44,668 bases of DNA from Candidatus Parabeggiatoa sp. nov. 1 (GTDB lineage Bacteria; Pseudomonadota; Gammaproteobacteria; Beggiatoales; Beggiatoaceae). Positions within the stretch are counted from its first letter, which is position 1. The number at the start of each line of letters is the position of its first letter. Below, one piece after another: positions 1 through 9,142 of this stretch. The stretch lies in NCBI GenBank assembly GCA_003646175.1, contig QNER01000002.1:1-44668 (forward strand). The letters run 5' to 3'. The notes under the pieces are model-generated. The model worked only from the letters and a program-made list of their open reading frames with translations. It ran no database searches and was not told where the DNA came from. The position numbers and the translations under genes were made by a program.

Positions 1-48
1 AACTCCCATCACGCCGGCTCCGATAACGCCAACGGTTTTGATTTCCAT
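1..48 (-). CDS. N-terminus of NAD-binding 3-hydroxyacyl-CoA / 3-hydroxybutyryl-CoA dehydrogenase-like protein (partial, runs off left edge)
   Basis: Reverse strand from 48 reads MEIKTVGVIGAGVMGV (Rossmann GxGxxG), preceded by AAGGAG at 54-59, a well-spaced Shine-Dalgarno. Only 16 codons visible. Confidence 0.55.
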   Translation of the reverse strand, partial: MEIKTVGVIGAGVMGV

Positions 49-80
49 AATATCTCCTTTATTCAGTGATCAATGTTCAG

Positions 81-136
81 TGATTAATGATTAATGATTA
101 ATGATTAATGATTAATGATTAATGATTAATGATTAA
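81..136. repeat. Tandem heptanucleotide repeat, 8 perfect copies of TGATTAA
   Basis: Read directly: (TGATTAA)x8 from 81 to 136, followed by TTAA; degenerate related sequence at 64-80. Confidence 0.95.
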
Positions 137-154
137 TTAATCATTATTAATTAG

Positions 155-256
155 TTAGTGTCCATCCAGAATTTTTGAGGTTTCGTTCATTATGGACGAA
201 TTCCAGAAACCTTGGTAATGAACGAAACAACCAGACTCCTTATCTTAGGACACTAA
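155..256. repeat. Palindromic / MITE-like element next to the stop codon of the terminal megasynthase gene
   Basis: Terminal inverted repeat TTAGTGTCC (155-163) / GGACACTAA (248-256) enclosing a perfect 13-bp inverted repeat GTTTCGTTCATTA (180-192) / TAATGAACGAAAC (216-228). Confidence 0.6.
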
Positions 257-3200
257 TTAGTCATTTGCCACGGCTTGTTCAAAACAAACTTTCAATTGTT
301 CGGCAAGCACTTGCACATGAGGCTGATTCATCATAGTCATATGATCGCCCGGGACAACCTGGATAGCCACTGAGCCTTCCGACAACTGATTCCACCCCCA
401 AGTTGGCTCGCGTAGAATCTCAGATAATCTGTCAGAGAGGATTTCTTCAGAGTCCTCAATGGCCGCCTTAAAGAGGCTAATGCGAGTTGGAGAAATTTCC
501 AGTGGCACATAAAGATGATGCATTTGAATATTCGCCTTGTAAACTTCTACAAAGCCACGAACTTTTTTGATATCGCTATCAAGTGGAAAAAGGTTTACTC
601 GTTTTAATTGTTCATGGAAATAGCTTAATTGTTCTGCCGGTTCGATGGATTGGAGGACAGTTTCTGTGACTTCAAGAGGTGTTTCTAACCACTCTTCTAC
701 TACTTTAGCGGCTGCCATCAACCATTGAACTTCATCCCAATCAACACCTATTGGTTCGTTAGAATACTGAGGTGAGATTGTATCAAAAATGACCAGTTGT
801 GCCACTTCTTGCCCCTGTTTTTGTAGCTGTTGAGCCATCTCAAAAGCCACTTTAGCACCAAAAGAATGACCACCGAGCAGATAAGGCCCTTCTGGCTGTA
901 CGGTTTGTATTTCTCGAATAGAATGGGCGGCCATCTCTTCAATAGTCGTATGAGGTTCAGATTCCCCGTCAAATCCTACCGCTTGCAAACCATAAAACGG
1001 TTGTTCAATGCCTAAGCAACGTGCTAACTCATATAAATAAATCACATTACCACCCAGCCCAGGGATGCAGAAAAAAGGTGGTTTTGAACCCTTTGGCTGA
1101 ATAGGTACCAAAGAAGACCAAGAGTCTGTGGTGTTCTGACGAAGTAGTAGATGAGCGAGTTTTTCAATGGTTTGGCCTTCTAACAGCGTAGCGATAGGTA
1201 GGTGTTCTCCAAACTGCTGTCCAATCTGCCCCATCAAGCGCACGGCTAACAGGGAATGTCCGCCCAAATCAAAATAGTTATCATGTATCCCTACTTGCTC
1301 TATCCCCAAGAGGGTTTGCCAGATATCAGCTAGCTTCTGCTCTACCTCATTACTAGGGGCCACATAAGGGGTCGTCAAATTCCTAGCATAGCGTGTAGAG
1401 GATTTCCCGCTTTCCTTTTGTTTGGATTCAAGTAGTACCCATTGCTCGATCCGAGTTTGTAAGTCACCCGTTGAGACAACTAACTGAGTGAGTTGAGGAT
1501 AGGATAAAACTCTTCGCAAGGCATTGACACCTTCATCCACTTGGAACGCAAATTCAGCCACTGTGGTTCCAATAGAGGAACTTGGCTCCGTATTGTTGTT
1601 GTCAAATTGCCAACCATCCCAGTTCACGCTTTGCCAAGGCACCGACTTTTTGCTCCGGTTCTGTTGGTAAGCGAAAGCGTCCATGAAGATATTGGCGGCT
1701 GAATAAGCCACAAATCCTAATCCGCCTAAAACAGAGGATAAGGAAGACATCAAGAAACAAAAGTCAAGTTTGTTCTTTTCCAAAACCTTTTCTAATACCA
1801 AGGTACCGTATATTTTTGGCTGAAATTGCCGTTCACAATGAGTTTTGCGACTTTCTTCAATAGAGCTAAATGAACTGTCCTCAACAACGCCGGCTGCGTG
1901 AATTACCCCATTGATTTGACCAAACCGTTCCTCTGCCATTGTTATCGCTTCTTGCATTTGTTGCTGATTAGCCACATCAGCACGGGCTATAAAAACTTCG
2001 GCACCCAGTTCTTCAAGGGCTTGCACTTTTTTGATTTTGAGGCTGATCTCATCATGTTCATCGTGAGTGGTCAGCCAATTCTTCCACTCCTTGGAAGCGA
2101 TAAAAGTTGAACGCCCAGTCAAGATCAATTTGGCTCGCACTGTTTTTGCCAGATGCTCTGCCAGCACCAAGCCAATTTTTCCCAGTCCACCGGTAATCAG
2201 ATAGACTCCTCCTTCTCTTAACGGTGAGGTTTCTTCAGCGGGTTCAAGCAATCTGACCGGTTCAAAAGTTTGTACCCAGCGTTGCCGGCCACGGTAAGCA
2301 ATCACGCGATCGGCGTATTTGCTTGTCATTTCCATTAGCAATGTGTCTATCACCTCAGTTTCTTCTGATGAGGAAATAACAACATCGATGCTTCGACAAT
2401 GAATGTTTGGATATTCTTGTCCCATGACCTTAAGTGGGCCAAGTACAGTCGCCTTTGCCGGGCACAACACTTCTGTTTCAGTCACCGCTAGTAAATGGTT
2501 TGACACGACCATAAGTTGAAGCGCATCAGTAAAATTGAGCTTTCCAAGGGCTTGTGCTATAAACAGCAGACTGTAAAATCCTAAGGCTTGAGCTTTTTCA
2601 ACCTCTTCAAATCCGGTGGCGTTAAGACAATCATTCTGTGTGATAGTCCACAAATGAACAATCTTATGTGGCATCTTGTCGAGTGTGCTAAGTTCTTTGA
2701 ACAAAGCTTCATAGTCATCACTGTTTTGGTGATTAAGGATATAGTCGCGTTCACTCGACCGAGTCAATGTGGTTCCCATTCTCACTGTAATGACTTCATG
2801 GCCCAGCTGTTCCAATCGTTTCACCAGTTGGCTAGCGAGGCCCCATTCATCCATCAACACAAGACACCGGTATGGTTCAGAGGTTTTCAAAAGAGGCGTC
2901 TGGAGCACAGAACGTTTCCACGAAGGCAGATAAAACCAATCGGCAATGTCTGACTTTTTAGCCGGTGAGGCCGATGAGGCGGAAATCTCCCGGGTAGCAG
3001 TGTCTGTTGAAGGCTCAATCCAGTAACGCTGACGTTCAAAAGGATAGGAGGGTAAAGGTAGACGGTAACGTATCTCTTCACCATAAAAGGAAGAACTCTT
3101 GATTTGGATACCAGCCAGCCAAAGTTGACCTAATATGTTGAGTAGAAAGGCATCGTCCGCTTGTTGCTCATTCATATGCCGCAATGATGAAAGCACAACT

Positions 3201-6200
3201 CTCTCTTCAATCTTTTGGATGGCCGGATGCTGAAACACAAAACTTCCTAAGCTTCGACCAGGCCCCACTTCAAAAAAAATCCAATCAGGTGTTTGCAATA
3301 GCGTGTCAATTCCATCAGCAAAACGCACGGTATGACCGGTATGCTGCACCCAATAATGCGGATCGGTGGCCTGTTCTTTCGTAATCCAAGTTCCCGTTAC
3401 ATTGGAAATATAGGGAATTGTCGGTGGTTTTAGGGGTATGTTTGCTATAAGTTTCCCTAATGGTTCGCTACATCCGTCCATCATCCAGGAATGAAATGCA
3501 TGAGAAGATTGTAAGCGACGGCAGACAATCTCTTTTTCTTTCAGTCTTATCTCAAACTCCCCTATTGCTTTGGGTAGTCCTGAAACCACACATTGTTTTG
3601 GGGTACTAATGATTGCCAAGGAGAGTTCTTCGGTTAGTAGAGGCAGAATCTCTGCTTCCGAGAGTGGCACGGCCAACATACTACCCAAGGGTAGTTTGTC
3701 TATCATCTTGGCTCTTTCAGCCACCAGACGCAAGGCATCTTCCAGTGAGATGACACCGGCTATACAGGCTGCCACATATTCACCAATACTATACCCTATC
3801 ATGGCTTGGGGTATTATCCCCCACGACATCCATAATTTTGCCAGGGCGTACTCCAGCACAAAAACGGTCGGCTGCGTGAAGATCGTTTGATTCAGTTTTT
3901 GGCTAGAGCCATCGGCAGACTCCGGTTGAGGAGCAAGCATTTTTCTTAAATCAAACTTTGACTCGACAATGGTCGATTCACTCTTCTCAGTGGCTTCTAT
4001 GTTGGGATAAAGTAATTCCCGCAAATCAAGGCCCAACAACGGTTTGAGCCAATCACAGCAAAAATCAATTTGTTCACGAAATATCTTTTCACTCTGGTAA
4101 AGACCTTTAGCCATATTCACATAATGATCGCCAAGTCCCGGAAACATAAACGCAATCGGGCGTTCACGAGGTTCAGAGGCATAGATGCTTATGCGCTTTG
4201 GGTCAAATGTCTCCAGTACCTTGATCGCTTCGTTCACCTCATGGCAAACCACCATACCTCTGTGCTTGAAAGTTTGGCGGCCTACCTGCAAGGTGTACGC
4301 TACATCAGCAAAATTTATTTCTGGATGTTCTTTAAGATATATGGCTAAATTCATGGCCGCCGCTTTAAGGGCCGAATCGGTTTTGGCGGAAAGCGTTAAC
4401 AACTGCCAAGCTCTTCCCGGGCTTGCCGGTTCTCTTGGTGGGGCTTCTTCAAGAACAACATGGGCGTTAGTTCCCCCCATACCAAAAGCACTGACTCCGC
4501 AACGATGAACGCCATCCGATTTCCACTCAGACAGTGTGTTGTTCACAAAGAAGGGGCTGTTGGCAAAATCAATTTTGGGGTTCGGTTGTTCAAAATATAG
4601 GCTAGGCGGTAACATCTTATGTTTGAGTGCCAGCACCGATTTAATCAAACCCGTCACCCCAGCCGCTGCATTCAAATGGCCCACATTGGTTTTAACAGCA
4701 CCAATCGCACAAAAGCCTTTTTTCTGAGTCCTTTGTTGATAGGCCTGAGTCATTGCCGCGACTTCAATGGGATCACCCAAGGTCGTTCCGGTACCATGGG
4801 TTTCTATATAAGTAATCGTTTCCGGATCGACTTCTCTCATCGCCTCCGCAATCGCAGCAGCTTGACCGTCAACACTGGGGGCTGTGTAGCCGACTTTCAA
4901 GGCACCATCATTATTAATAGCTGAACCTTTAATAACGGCATGAATATAATCGCCATCAGCCAATGCTTGATCTAATCTTTTGAGTACCACAATACCAACG
5001 CCACTCCCACCAATGGTACCTTGTGCTTTGGCATCAAAAGCCCGACAATGACCATCTGGAGAAACAATCATGTCTGGCTGATACAGGTAGCCTACTTTTT
5101 GTGGCGTTTGTATTGAAACGCCACCTGCTAACGCTATGTCGCACTCACCATTCCGCAAGCTTTGACTGGCGAGATGGACAGCAACCAATGAGGTGGAACA
5201 GGCGGTTTGCACATTGATACTTGGCCCCGTCAGGTTGAGTTTGTAGGAAATGCGGGTGGACAAAAAGTCTTTATCATTCGCTAACAACAGTGGAAACTCA
5301 CCAACGGATTCCATGAGAGATTGATGGGAAAAAATATGGTTTAACAAATAGTCACTTATGCTAATACCCGCAAAAACACCTACTTGCCCTTTAATCCGAT
5401 TCACATCGTAACCCGCATTTTCAATCGCTCCGACAGCACATTCTAAGAATAGACGTTGTTGTGGATCGAGGATTTCCGCTTCTCCCGGCGAGTAACCGAA
5501 GAAAGCGGCATCAAATAATTCAATATCCTCCAAAATGCCATTGGCTTTAACATAATTGGGTTCATTCAGTAAAGCGGGATCAATACCTTCAGCCAACAAT
5601 TCCTCATCCGAAAAAAAGGTGATTGACTCAATACCGTTGCGTAGATTTTGCCAAAAGCTATCAACATCTTGAGCACCCGGGAAACGACCCGACATGCCAA
5701 TAATGGCAATCTCTTTGCTGCTGCCACCTGATAACGCCGACGTTTTCAAAACCCCAGAGGTTTTTTGGGTCTTATCCTGAGTTAAATGTTTCGCCAACGC
5801 ATGTATAGTGGTATATTGAAACAGTTCAATCATGGATAGCGGTTGCTTAAAGCGCTTCTGCAACTCGCTTTGCACCTGTATCATCAGTAATGAATGACCA
5901 CCCACTTCAAAGAAATTGTCATGAATACCCACTTTCTCAATTTGCAGTAATTGTTGCCAAACGGCCGCAATGCGTTGTTCTGCATCCGTTTGGGGCATGA
6001 CGTAAGCGGCCTCTAGCTGTGGACGAGTACCCTCAGGTTCTGGTAAGGCACGGCGATCTATCTTACCGGTTGGCGTGAGCGGCATGGCCTCTAACGTGAC
6101 AAAGGCCGATGGTATCATGTAATCGGGCAGTCGTTCTTTCAAGAACGCACGTAATTCTGTATTATCAAGGGTTTGCTCTTGATGCGGCACGAGATAGGCG

Positions 6201-9142
6201 ACTAAACGTTTGTCCGTTGCCGAGGTTTCATGGACAACTACGGCATTCTCTCGTGTGGCTGGATGTTGTGATAAGACAGCTTCAATTTCACCCAGTTCAA
6301 TCCGAAAACCCCGAATCTTGACTTGATTATCAATCCTGCCTAAATATTCAATCTTGCCGTCAGTTCGATAACGGACTAAATCACCTGTTTTGTATAACTG
6401 CGCTTTTGGCTCTTGACTAAATGGATTAGGGATAAATTTCTCTTGAGTTAACTCGGGACGATTGAGATAACCTCGGGCAAGTCCGGCACCACCAATGTGT
6501 AATTCGCCCGGTACTCCGAGCGGTGTTGATTGTAGCCAAGCATCCAGAATATAGACTTGGGTGTTACCAATGGGACAGCCAATGGGAATGGATGACAAGT
6601 TGTTATCGAGTGACTTAGGTATAGGATAACAACAAGTAAAAGTGGTGCTTTCGGTGGGACCATACCCATTGATAAGTTGAGTGGCTGGTAAAGCATCAAG
6701 GGCGCGACGAATATGAGGTACCGACAGAGCTTCTCCACCCACCAACAGTTGACGAATACCAGACAAAATGTCTGGTGCTTTATCAATGATAGAATTAAAT
6801 AGTGCTGCGGTTAACCAAAGAATGGTCACATGATGTTTTTGTAAAACCTCGTTTAATTCCTTGATAGTAGGAATATTACTGGGAAATAGGACACATTGGC
6901 CACCCTGTAACAAAGCCCCCCATATTTCAAGAGTAGAAGCATCAAAAGAAATGGGTGCCATATGGAGAAAGACTTGACTGGCATCCAAATGAATATAATC
7001 TACACAAAACAAGAGACGAGTGACACCACGGTGGCGAATTTCAGCACCTTTAGGTTGACCCGTTGAGCCAGAGGTGTAATTCACATAAGCTAAGTTATCT
7101 GGAGTCATCTCAGTGAGCAAATTGTTTTCACTGAGCAGTGATAATTTGTTCCAATCCGTATCTAAGCAAATCGTTTGAGCTTGATGTGATGGCAAGCCTT
7201 TCACTAAAGTAGAATGAGTCAACAAGACGGGTATTTGGGCATCTTCCAACATAAACGCCAAGCGTGCTTCTGGATAAGCCGGATCAAGTGGCAAGTAAGC
7301 ACCCCCTGCCTTAAGAATGCCCAACAGCCCACTCACCATTTCCAAGGAACGCTCGACGCAAATGCCAACTAATACCTCGGGTTTTACACCGATATTTTGT
7401 AAATAATGGGCCAGTTGATTGGCTTTAATATTTAATTCTCTATAGGTCAGTTGTTGATCTTTAAATACCACCGCAACGGCATCGGGGGTTTGTTCTACTT
7501 GTTCTTCAAACAAATCTACAATGGTCTTGTCACGCGGATAATCGGTGGCTGTGTCGTTCCAAGCCAATAATTGTTGTTGTTCTGCCTCGGCGAGCAAAGG
7601 GAATTCGTGAATCGGCTGCTGTGGATTGGCCACTAAACCATTGAGCAAAGTCTTTAAATGCCCTATCAGACGTTCTATTGTAAGACGTTCAAATAAATCT
7701 GTGTTATATTCCAGCCCACCGACCAAAAAACCGTCTGCCGTTTCCTCCATTGACAACGTCAGATCAAATTTAGCGATAACGCTTTCTGCTTCTAACGGTG
7801 TTAAACTCAGCCCGGCTAATTCTAAGCCCGACATCGGCGCATTCTGCAAGACGAACATGACCTGAAACAGCGGCGAGTGACTCATATTCCTTTCTGGTTT
7901 AAGTTTTTCTACTAATTGTTCAAAAGGAATATCCTGATGAGTATACGCCTCCAACGCTACCTGTCGTGCTTGTTGTAAAACGTTATCAAAAGGCGGATTA
8001 CCAGAAAGATTAAGGCGCAACACTAACGTATTGACAAAAAAGCCAATCAAGGATTCTGTGAAGCTATGAGTGCGGTTAGCGATGGGAGAACCAATGACAA
8101 TATCGCTTTGCCCACTGTAGCGAGACAATAAGATGGCAAACGCCGACAGCAGCGTAGTAAACAGAGTGGTGCCGGCTTGCTGACTTAAATGTTTCAATTG
8201 AGCGGTGAGTTCTGGCTTGAGTGCCACCGGTAAACTGGTTCCACGAAAACGTTGCACCGGCGGACGTGGAGAGTCGGTCGGCAATTCTAGTAATGCTGGC
8301 CCCCCGGCCAATTGTTGTTTCCAATAACGGATTTGTTCTTCAAGTATTTCGCCACGTAGCCATTGCCGTTGCCAGTTAGCAAAATCCACATATTGAATCG
8401 GCAGCGGTGGCAAGGGTGAGGGTTGATCTTGCACGAATGCTTCATAAATAGCACTGAACTCCCGTACCAAAACCCCGACGGACCAACCATCCGAAATGAT
8501 ATGGTGCATGTTTAACAACAAAACGTGTGAATCCGCACTTAATTGAAGCAAGGTAGCACGGAATAATGGCCCCGTTTCTAAGTCAAAAGAACGATTGGCA
8601 TCAAGGTTCACCAACCGTTGCACTTCGGGTTGTTGTTTTTCAAGCGATAAGGCGGTTAAATCCAAAACACTTAATTGGAAAGGCTTCTCGACAATTTGAA
8701 CGACCGGGTGACCCTTTCGCGTTGGGAAAGCAACTCGTAAGTTCTCGTGACGTTGTACGAGGGTTTGTAAACTCTTGATAAGGGCATCTTGGTAAAGCGG
8801 CCCCTCAAGACGTAGTGCGGCTGGTATATTGTAAGTCGCACTGTCGCTCTCAAATTGGTTCAAGAACCATAAACGCTGTTGGGCAAAAGACAAAGGTAAG
8901 TCTTTATCTCGTGATAACGGCACAATGGGTGGCAGATGAGCGCGTGTGGCAATAGTCGCTTGGCGCAGAAACGTGATAATTTCAGTTTTGCGTTCAGCGA
9001 TCTCTGTGAATAAAGCTTGTGTTATGACTCCCTTAGGTGCTTTATAACATAACTCTTCTTTATCTTCCCATAGCTTGACTTTGAGACGATTAAGATGAGA
9101 CAAAAATGCTTCAATGGTTTTCATAATCTTCCTCCTTCCCAT
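257..9142 (-). CDS. Hybrid NRPS-PKS with terminal release domain: TubC-like N-terminal docking domain-C-A(Val-like)-PCP-KS-AT-KR-ACP/PCP-TE
   Basis: C: LPLSFAQQRLWFL, HHIISDGWS; A code read as DALWLGGTFK; PCP GGHSLL; KS TACSTS, HGTGTTLGD, NVGHLNAAAG; AT GYSIGE and HAFH; KR TGGLGKIG, YSAAN; ACP GGHSLL; TE GGHSFG and GDHMTMM. The likely true start is the ATG at 9124 (MKTIEAF), with AAGGAGG at 9131-9137. Confidence 0.95.
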   Translation of the reverse strand: MGRRKIMKTIEAFLSHLNRLKVKLWEDKEELCYKAPKGVITQALFTEIAERKTEIITFLRQATIATRAHLPPIVPLSRDKDLPLSFAQQRLWFLNQFESDSATYNIPAALRLEGPLYQDALIKSLQTLVQRHENLRVAFPTRKGHPVVQIVEKPFQLSVLDLTALSLEKQQPEVQRLVNLDANRSFDLETGPLFRATLLQLSADSHVLLLNMHHIISDGWSVGVLVREFSAIYEAFVQDQPSPLPPLPIQYVDFANWQRQWLRGEILEEQIRYWKQQLAGGPALLELPTDSPRPPVQRFRGTSLPVALKPELTAQLKHLSQQAGTTLFTTLLSAFAILLSRYSGQSDIVIGSPIANRTHSFTESLIGFFVNTLVLRLNLSGNPPFDNVLQQARQVALEAYTHQDIPFEQLVEKLKPERNMSHSPLFQVMFVLQNAPMSGLELAGLSLTPLEAESVIAKFDLTLSMEETADGFLVGGLEYNTDLFERLTIERLIGHLKTLLNGLVANPQQPIHEFPLLAEAEQQQLLAWNDTATDYPRDKTIVDLFEEQVEQTPDAVAVVFKDQQLTYRELNIKANQLAHYLQNIGVKPEVLVGICVERSLEMVSGLLGILKAGGAYLPLDPAYPEARLAFMLEDAQIPVLLTHSTLVKGLPSHQAQTICLDTDWNKLSLLSENNLLTEMTPDNLAYVNYTSGSTGQPKGAEIRHRGVTRLLFCVDYIHLDASQVFLHMAPISFDASTLEIWGALLQGGQCVLFPSNIPTIKELNEVLQKHHVTILWLTAALFNSIIDKAPDILSGIRQLLVGGEALSVPHIRRALDALPATQLINGYGPTESTTFTCCYPIPKSLDNNLSSIPIGCPIGNTQVYILDAWLQSTPLGVPGELHIGGAGLARGYLNRPELTQEKFIPNPFSQEPKAQLYKTGDLVRYRTDGKIEYLGRIDNQVKIRGFRIELGEIEAVLSQHPATRENAVVVHETSATDKRLVAYLVPHQEQTLDNTELRAFLKERLPDYMIPSAFVTLEAMPLTPTGKIDRRALPEPEGTRPQLEAAYVMPQTDAEQRIAAVWQQLLQIEKVGIHDNFFEVGGHSLLMIQVQSELQKRFKQPLSMIELFQYTTIHALAKHLTQDKTQKTSGVLKTSALSGGSSKEIAIIGMSGRFPGAQDVDSFWQNLRNGIESITFFSDEELLAEGIDPALLNEPNYVKANGILEDIELFDAAFFGYSPGEAEILDPQQRLFLECAVGAIENAGYDVNRIKGQVGVFAGISISDYLLNHIFSHQSLMESVGEFPLLLANDKDFLSTRISYKLNLTGPSINVQTACSTSLVAVHLASQSLRNGECDIALAGGVSIQTPQKVGYLYQPDMIVSPDGHCRAFDAKAQGTIGGSGVGIVVLKRLDQALADGDYIHAVIKGSAINNDGALKVGYTAPSVDGQAAAIAEAMREVDPETITYIETHGTGTTLGDPIEVAAMTQAYQQRTQKKGFCAIGAVKTNVGHLNAAAGVTGLIKSVLALKHKMLPPSLYFEQPNPKIDFANSPFFVNNTLSEWKSDGVHRCGVSAFGMGGTNAHVVLEEAPPREPASPGRAWQLLTLSAKTDSALKAAAMNLAIYLKEHPEINFADVAYTLQVGRQTFKHRGMVVCHEVNEAIKVLETFDPKRISIYASEPRERPIAFMFPGLGDHYVNMAKGLYQSEKIFREQIDFCCDWLKPLLGLDLRELLYPNIEATEKSESTIVESKFDLRKMLAPQPESADGSSQKLNQTIFTQPTVFVLEYALAKLWMSWGIIPQAMIGYSIGEYVAACIAGVISLEDALRLVAERAKMIDKLPLGSMLAVPLSEAEILPLLTEELSLAIISTPKQCVVSGLPKAIGEFEIRLKEKEIVCRRLQSSHAFHSWMMDGCSEPLGKLIANIPLKPPTIPYISNVTGTWITKEQATDPHYWVQHTGHTVRFADGIDTLLQTPDWIFFEVGPGRSLGSFVFQHPAIQKIEERVVLSSLRHMNEQQADDAFLLNILGQLWLAGIQIKSSSFYGEEIRYRLPLPSYPFERQRYWIEPSTDTATREISASSASPAKKSDIADWFYLPSWKRSVLQTPLLKTSEPYRCLVLMDEWGLASQLVKRLEQLGHEVITVRMGTTLTRSSERDYILNHQNSDDYEALFKELSTLDKMPHKIVHLWTITQNDCLNATGFEEVEKAQALGFYSLLFIAQALGKLNFTDALQLMVVSNHLLAVTETEVLCPAKATVLGPLKVMGQEYPNIHCRSIDVVISSSEETEVIDTLLMEMTSKYADRVIAYRGRQRWVQTFEPVRLLEPAEETSPLREGGVYLITGGLGKIGLVLAEHLAKTVRAKLILTGRSTFIASKEWKNWLTTHDEHDEISLKIKKVQALEELGAEVFIARADVANQQQMQEAITMAEERFGQINGVIHAAGVVEDSSFSSIEESRKTHCERQFQPKIYGTLVLEKVLEKNKLDFCFLMSSLSSVLGGLGFVAYSAANIFMDAFAYQQNRSKKSVPWQSVNWDGWQFDNNNTEPSSSIGTTVAEFAFQVDEGVNALRRVLSYPQLTQLVVSTGDLQTRIEQWVLLESKQKESGKSSTRYARNLTTPYVAPSNEVEQKLADIWQTLLGIEQVGIHDNYFDLGGHSLLAVRLMGQIGQQFGEHLPIATLLEGQTIEKLAHLLLRQNTTDSWSSLVPIQPKGSKPPFFCIPGLGGNVIYLYELARCLGIEQPFYGLQAVGFDGESEPHTTIEEMAAHSIREIQTVQPEGPYLLGGHSFGAKVAFEMAQQLQKQGQEVAQLVIFDTISPQYSNEPIGVDWDEVQWLMAAAKVVEEWLETPLEVTETVLQSIEPAEQLSYFHEQLKRVNLFPLDSDIKKVRGFVEVYKANIQMHHLYVPLEISPTRISLFKAAIEDSEEILSDRLSEILREPTWGWNQLSEGSVAIQVVPGDHMTMMNQPHVQVLAEQLKVCFEQAVAND

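Noticed and set aside
81-136. CRISPR-like array
   Set aside because: The unit is a 7-bp perfect tandem repeat with no spacers; a simple satellite, not a CRISPR.
9121-9124. ATGA gene overlaps (9121-9124, 19020-19023, 35995-35998) as a finding
   Set aside because: Real and consistent with translational coupling, but ordinary for operons.
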